From NCBI RefSeq assembly GCF_016735595.1, contig NZ_JAERRB010000002.1:248001-312000 (forward strand): a stretch of DNA of 64,000 bases. Reading direction: 5' to 3'. Source of the DNA: Chryseolinea lacunae. Its GTDB lineage: Bacteria; Bacteroidota; Bacteroidia; Cytophagales; Cyclobacteriaceae. Numbering within the stretch: position 1 is the stretch's first letter; every line of letters starts with the position of its first letter. Below, one piece after another: positions 62,001-64,000 of the stretch. A program made the translations under genes and the position numbers. The notes under the pieces were generated by a model. It was not told where the DNA came from. It made no database searches and was given only the letters and a program-made list of their open reading frames with translations.

Positions 62001-62136
62001 GGTGTATGGCAACGTGTTGAATCCATTTGTGTTCACCAAATACGAAGGGTTCGATCCCGAATGGGCCGATTCGGAATATAGCGACGGCGGCATTGCGTCT
62101 GTCACCTATCAGTTTGGTATGAACCTGAAGTTTTAA
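59047..62136 (+). CDS. SusC/RagA family TonB-dependent receptor
   Basis: A 1029-residue outer-membrane receptor. A signal peptide follows a basic N-terminal stretch and ends near PVVAQ. A carboxypeptidase-regulatory-like domain (about 45-120, VRGKVTSAEDNSAIPGVSIL) precedes the TonB-box-like EIVVVGYGTVKKTDLTGAVA, the plug (ISNPSGRPGAGFKAQIRGQQ, NPLYVVDGVI, IDILKDASSTAIYGSRGAYG) and a 22-strand-type barrel with a terminal aromatic residue (QFGMNLKF). It imports oligosaccharides together with SusD, energised by TonB. It starts 61 bases after the LacI-type operator and ends 12 bases before susD. Confidence 0.96.
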   Translation: MMHYLQRSQRPERRHHFRSLFLKRWLLLFLVSACVYIPVVAQTVTVRGKVTSAEDNSAIPGVSILVKGTGRGTSSDANGEYALEASPDATLIFSFIGYAPQEIVVGSRTTLDVGLVADVKELTEIVVVGYGTVKKTDLTGAVASVDPEQITKRGPVSALEGTQGQVAGVDISNPSGRPGAGFKAQIRGQQSLKGGNPLYVVDGVITDNIDFLNPQDIERIDILKDASSTAIYGSRGAYGVVIVTTRQGANVKHKAVISYDGYYGVREAARLPDFMDGDTWWNFRQDSFITPALLANPQLPYDSNTGNNTANKDELNRRISQKDYTDWPALLMQTGNQQNHWISASGMSDNKIGYALGVGYQEETGNIVHDKYKRYNFKANVSHVLNDQWSAGANLNMALTDQEGGSPNAMVNAFRMTPLVKPYATDRPTELLIQPGKDGAYIDMTSSVSPLVDMENAKNDRRTYNVLGNVFLQYSPAKWLKVKSTFAPSMRYNKQGRYFGPNSEGRVGLLGMADLKTTESFSYVWDNQVSVSKTVKDHTFDLMALYSMNLFRGDTTTMSANNLPFNSGYNNLGSAPTADQRADTGFGKYSLRSYAIRLNYSWKEKYFITLSDRWDGASVLAEGYKWASFPSAAVSWKISEEKFLTNVRAINHLAARVSYGLTGNNAVDPYTSSITASRQTYYDFGGTNAGGFAPVLGNSQLGWERTSEFNAGLDFALLEARITGSVDFYNRMSKDLLIKRDLPLEMGHAWVWDNVATIRNRGIEVMVNTVNVRTDKLTWSTSFNFTKNKNEITELLNGKEDIVGNKWFIGQPIRVNYTYEFAGIWQESERELAKKYGQLPGQARVKDRNDNGVIDAGDRTVIGTPMPTWTGGVSTTVTYKGFDFSASLFTRQGVQVYSPFHEEFLNWDDRGRQKLNVDWYMQPNNVTQTRESNEYPQPKNFGPYWRTQAGVAAYKDASFVKIKNITLGYTIPAALLERSHITSLRVYGNVLNPFVFTKYEGFDPEWADSEYSDGGIASVTYQFGMNLKF

Positions 62137-62148
62137 AAAATCAAGCGT

Positions 62149-63810
62149 ATGAAAATCAAATCCATAATCCTTACCATAGTGCTCCTGGCGTCGTTCTCGC
62201 GATGCAGCGACTTCATTGAAGAAGAGAACAAATCGAACATCGAGGCCGATCCGTTCTATAAAACAAAAGACGGCTACGAAAGTCTCGTCAACAGCACCTA
62301 CTCTACCTTGCGCGAAGTCTATGATCTGCCCTGGGTTTTTGAAGCGGGCACCGACATGTACGTGCAGGGCCGCAGCGACAACCAGCCGGAGTCGTTGAGT
62401 GAATACAGAAACCTGACACCCGCCGATGTGAACGTGACCACCTTCTATGCGTCCGTCTATCGCGCCATTCAGCGCTGCAACACGGCGCTGTATTACAACG
62501 ACCTCACGGCACCCACCGACTTGCTGCCGGTGCGCAAAGGTGAAATTCAATTTCTGCGCGCGTTCTATTATTTTCTGCTCGTGCAGCAATTTGGCGGCGT
62601 GGCCATTGTGACGGAAAACTTCGATGCGCCTGTGCTGGAGTTTCAGCGCAACACGCCCGAAGAAGTATATGCTTTCATCATCAGCGAAATGGAACAGGCC
62701 CTGGCGGCTGTGCCCGAAACCAACACGCAGTTTGGTCGCGTCATCAAACGCGCCGTGCAACACTATCTTGCCAAGGTTCACCTCACGCGCGGCTACACAT
62801 CGTTTGCCGTCGGCACCGACTTTAGCAAAGCTGCAACCTATGCTGACGCGGCCATTGCCGGACAGGCACTGTCCATCAGCTTCAAGGATCTTTTCTGGCC
62901 GGGCAAAGACAAAAACGCCGAAGTGCTTTTCTCTGTGCAGTATGACAAGGCATCCATCCTGAACGCACAAAGCGACGGCAGCAACCAGAACGCGTTCTTT
63001 GGTTCGTATCTGGGCGGCGAAGGCGCGGCAAAAGGATATCCCTACAAACAGTACACGCTTTGCGCTACCAAATATTTGTTCGATCTGTTTGATCAGAACG
63101 ATGTTCGTTTCGAAAACACGTTCATGCTCACGTTCTACGATCGCTACTATGACTACTTTGACAAAAACGCATCGCTGGCAACGTTGAACATCGCCATCTA
63201 TTTTGCACCGTCGTGGGAAACCGACGAAGCCACCTGGAAGGCCGTGGACCCTGCACGCCGCAATGCTGCGAAGTTTGTTCCTTATTCCGCGGCGTGGGAA
63301 GCCAACACCAACAGCGCCGACCGCGCCACACCCACAGTGAAAAAGTTTGAAGACCCCACGTCGGTCTACACCGCCAACGTGAACGGCAACAGCACGCGCG
63401 ACATCTATCTGGCGCGCCTTGGCGAAACCTATTTGCTCGCGGCAGAAGCCTACCTCAAAGCAGGCGACGCGTCCACGGCGATGGCCCGCATCAACGAAGT
63501 GCGCAAGCGCGCCGAACGCACGGCGGGCACATTGGTGTTGACAGATCCCGCAGACGTGACCATCGATTTTATTCTCGACGAAAGAGCACGCGAGCTGGTG
63601 GGCGAATATCACCGCTGGATGGATTTGAAACGCACCGGCAAACTGGTGGAGCGCAACCAACTCTTCAACACACCGCTGCGCACCAAATATTTTAACAACG
63701 GCATCGATGCTTTTGCAGGATCGGGTGGCGCGCAAAAAATTCTTCGTCCCATTCCGCAACGGGCGTTGGATTTGAACCAGGCCGAGATCGAGCAAAATCC
63801 TGGATATTGA
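62149..63810 (+). CDS. SusD/RagB family nutrient-binding lipoprotein
   Basis: A 553-residue lipoprotein (leader LLASFSRC, lipid cysteine at 19). The SusD TPR-type scaffold is shown by TKDGYESLVNSTYSTLREVY, VRKGEIQFLRAFYYFLLVQQ and RLGETYLLAAEAYLKAGDAS, and by the C-terminal DERARELVGEYHRWMDLKRT. It lies on the cell surface and hands glycans to the SusC pore. The next gene encodes an SGNH esterase, so the substrate may be an acetylated plant polysaccharide such as a pectin (inference). Confidence 0.95.
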   Translation: MKIKSIILTIVLLASFSRCSDFIEEENKSNIEADPFYKTKDGYESLVNSTYSTLREVYDLPWVFEAGTDMYVQGRSDNQPESLSEYRNLTPADVNVTTFYASVYRAIQRCNTALYYNDLTAPTDLLPVRKGEIQFLRAFYYFLLVQQFGGVAIVTENFDAPVLEFQRNTPEEVYAFIISEMEQALAAVPETNTQFGRVIKRAVQHYLAKVHLTRGYTSFAVGTDFSKAATYADAAIAGQALSISFKDLFWPGKDKNAEVLFSVQYDKASILNAQSDGSNQNAFFGSYLGGEGAAKGYPYKQYTLCATKYLFDLFDQNDVRFENTFMLTFYDRYYDYFDKNASLATLNIAIYFAPSWETDEATWKAVDPARRNAAKFVPYSAAWEANTNSADRATPTVKKFEDPTSVYTANVNGNSTRDIYLARLGETYLLAAEAYLKAGDASTAMARINEVRKRAERTAGTLVLTDPADVTIDFILDERARELVGEYHRWMDLKRTGKLVERNQLFNTPLRTKYFNNGIDAFAGSGGAQKILRPIPQRALDLNQAEIEQNPGY

Positions 63811-63830
63811 TTTTTAGTGTTTCAGTCAGA

Positions 63831-63870
63831 AAATCCCCGCACCGGGCCACGTGGTCCGGGCGGGATTTTT
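63831..63870 (+). terminator. Hairpin terminator after susD
   Basis: AAATCCC (63831-63837) pairs with GGGATTT (63862-63868), with an inner CCGG/CCGG stem (63842-63845 with 63856-63859), followed by T residues to 63870. It lies between susD and the esterase gene, 17 bases before its ATG. Confidence 0.65.
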
Positions 63871-63887
63871 AATTTCCCAAAGCGATT

Positions 63888-64000
63888 ATGAAGCGCACAA
63901 AAACAACGCTGGTTCTGGTTCTTACACTATGCCTCTTTTCGTTTGCCACCCTGGCACCGAAGCCGCGCATTTTCCTGGTGGGCGATTCAACCCTGGCCGA
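63888..64000 (+). CDS. SGNH/rhamnogalacturonan acetylesterase-like protein (partial, 5' end)
   Basis: Only the first 37 codons are present; the gene runs off the window end. A signal peptide (LVLVLTLCLFSFATLA) is followed by PKPRIFLVGDSTLA, the block I motif of SGNH hydrolases in the form seen in rhamnogalacturonan acetylesterases (GDST), with the Ser as nucleophile. It would remove acetyl groups from pectin-type glycans, fitting its place after susCD. Family assignment rests on this short stretch. Confidence 0.7.
   Translation, partial: MKRTKTTLVLVLTLCLFSFATLAPKPRIFLVGDSTLA

Noticed and set aside
60877-63795. 972-residue open frame antisense to susC and susD
   Set aside because: It mirrors the two sus genes, both of which show full family signatures. 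High G+C at third codon positions keeps the antisense frame open. Its translation has no recognisable motif.
1-64000. Mobile elements, CRISPR arrays, tRNA or rRNA genes
   Set aside because: No transposase or integrase frame, no regular repeat-spacer pattern and no tRNA cloverleaf or rRNA sequence was recognised on reading.

Overview
The window reads as one chromosomal segment of a Bacteroidota bacterium, most likely of the order Cytophagales. Indicators seen in the sequence are a SusC/SusD pair, many lipoproteins with short lipobox leaders, an orphan 790-residue ABC permease, a TPR histidine kinase, weak or absent Shine-Dalgarno sequences, and TAnnTTTG-like promoter boxes. The genes form long stretches of ordinary chromosome. 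I see no rRNA, tRNA, insertion sequence, phage gene or CRISPR array.

Layout. 1-9 kb holds a Crp/Fnr regulator with a perfect Crp-type palindrome in its leader, lipoproteins, a TPR histidine kinase, a double VOC protein and an amidohydrolase. 8.3-12.1 kb holds a large ATPase-LuxR regulator flanked on both sides by DUF4242 proteins. 12.3-20.5 kb is housekeeping and accessory metabolism: a DUF1624 membrane protein, a YoaK family protein, a VOC dioxygenase, an amidohydrolase, an outer-membrane porin, a nitronate monooxygenase and a receiver protein. 20.6-23 kb holds a TetR regulator and an alpha/beta hydrolase, each preceded by the same perfect palindrome, and a YdeI protein directly followed by an ECF sigma-factor remnant. 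23-29.7 kb is one giant alpha-2-macroglobulin protein with an inserted TonB-plug-like module. 30-37.9 kb holds a collagen-like lipoprotein, a di-heme peroxidase, an L,D-transpeptidase and an ABC permease.

39-42.1 kb is a compact reactive-sulfur unit: a CstB-like persulfide dioxygenase-rhodanese fusion, a DUF6132 protein, a DUF2892 protein and a single rhodanese. A Crp/Fnr gene lies beside it, and two TGTGA-N6-TCAC(A/C) sites precede the two halves. 42.1-52 kb is a sugar-oxidation region: a GH39-like glycosidase with an AraC regulator, facing a four-gene run of ThuA-PVC-cupredoxin fusion, MFS transporter, TIM-barrel epimerase and Gfo/Idh/MocA oxidoreductase. 52-57.6 kb holds a di-heme cytochrome, an AraC regulator, an arabinose/fucose-isomerase-like protein, an AlkZ/YcaQ-like glycosylase and a GNAT protein. 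57.6-64 kb is the start of a polysaccharide utilization locus: a LacI regulator, a leader rich in CGATTG motifs including a perfect LacI-type palindrome, SusC, SusD, and the first 37 codons of an SGNH esterase cut by the window end.

The strongest signals not explained by single genes are regulatory palindromes with an obvious neighbouring regulator (Crp, TetR, LacI), the DUF4242/LuxR arrangement, the sigma-factor remnant in frame after a stop codon, and four hairpin terminators that end 9-19 bases before the next start codon. All functions are inferred from sequence patterns recalled from known families; no database search was run.
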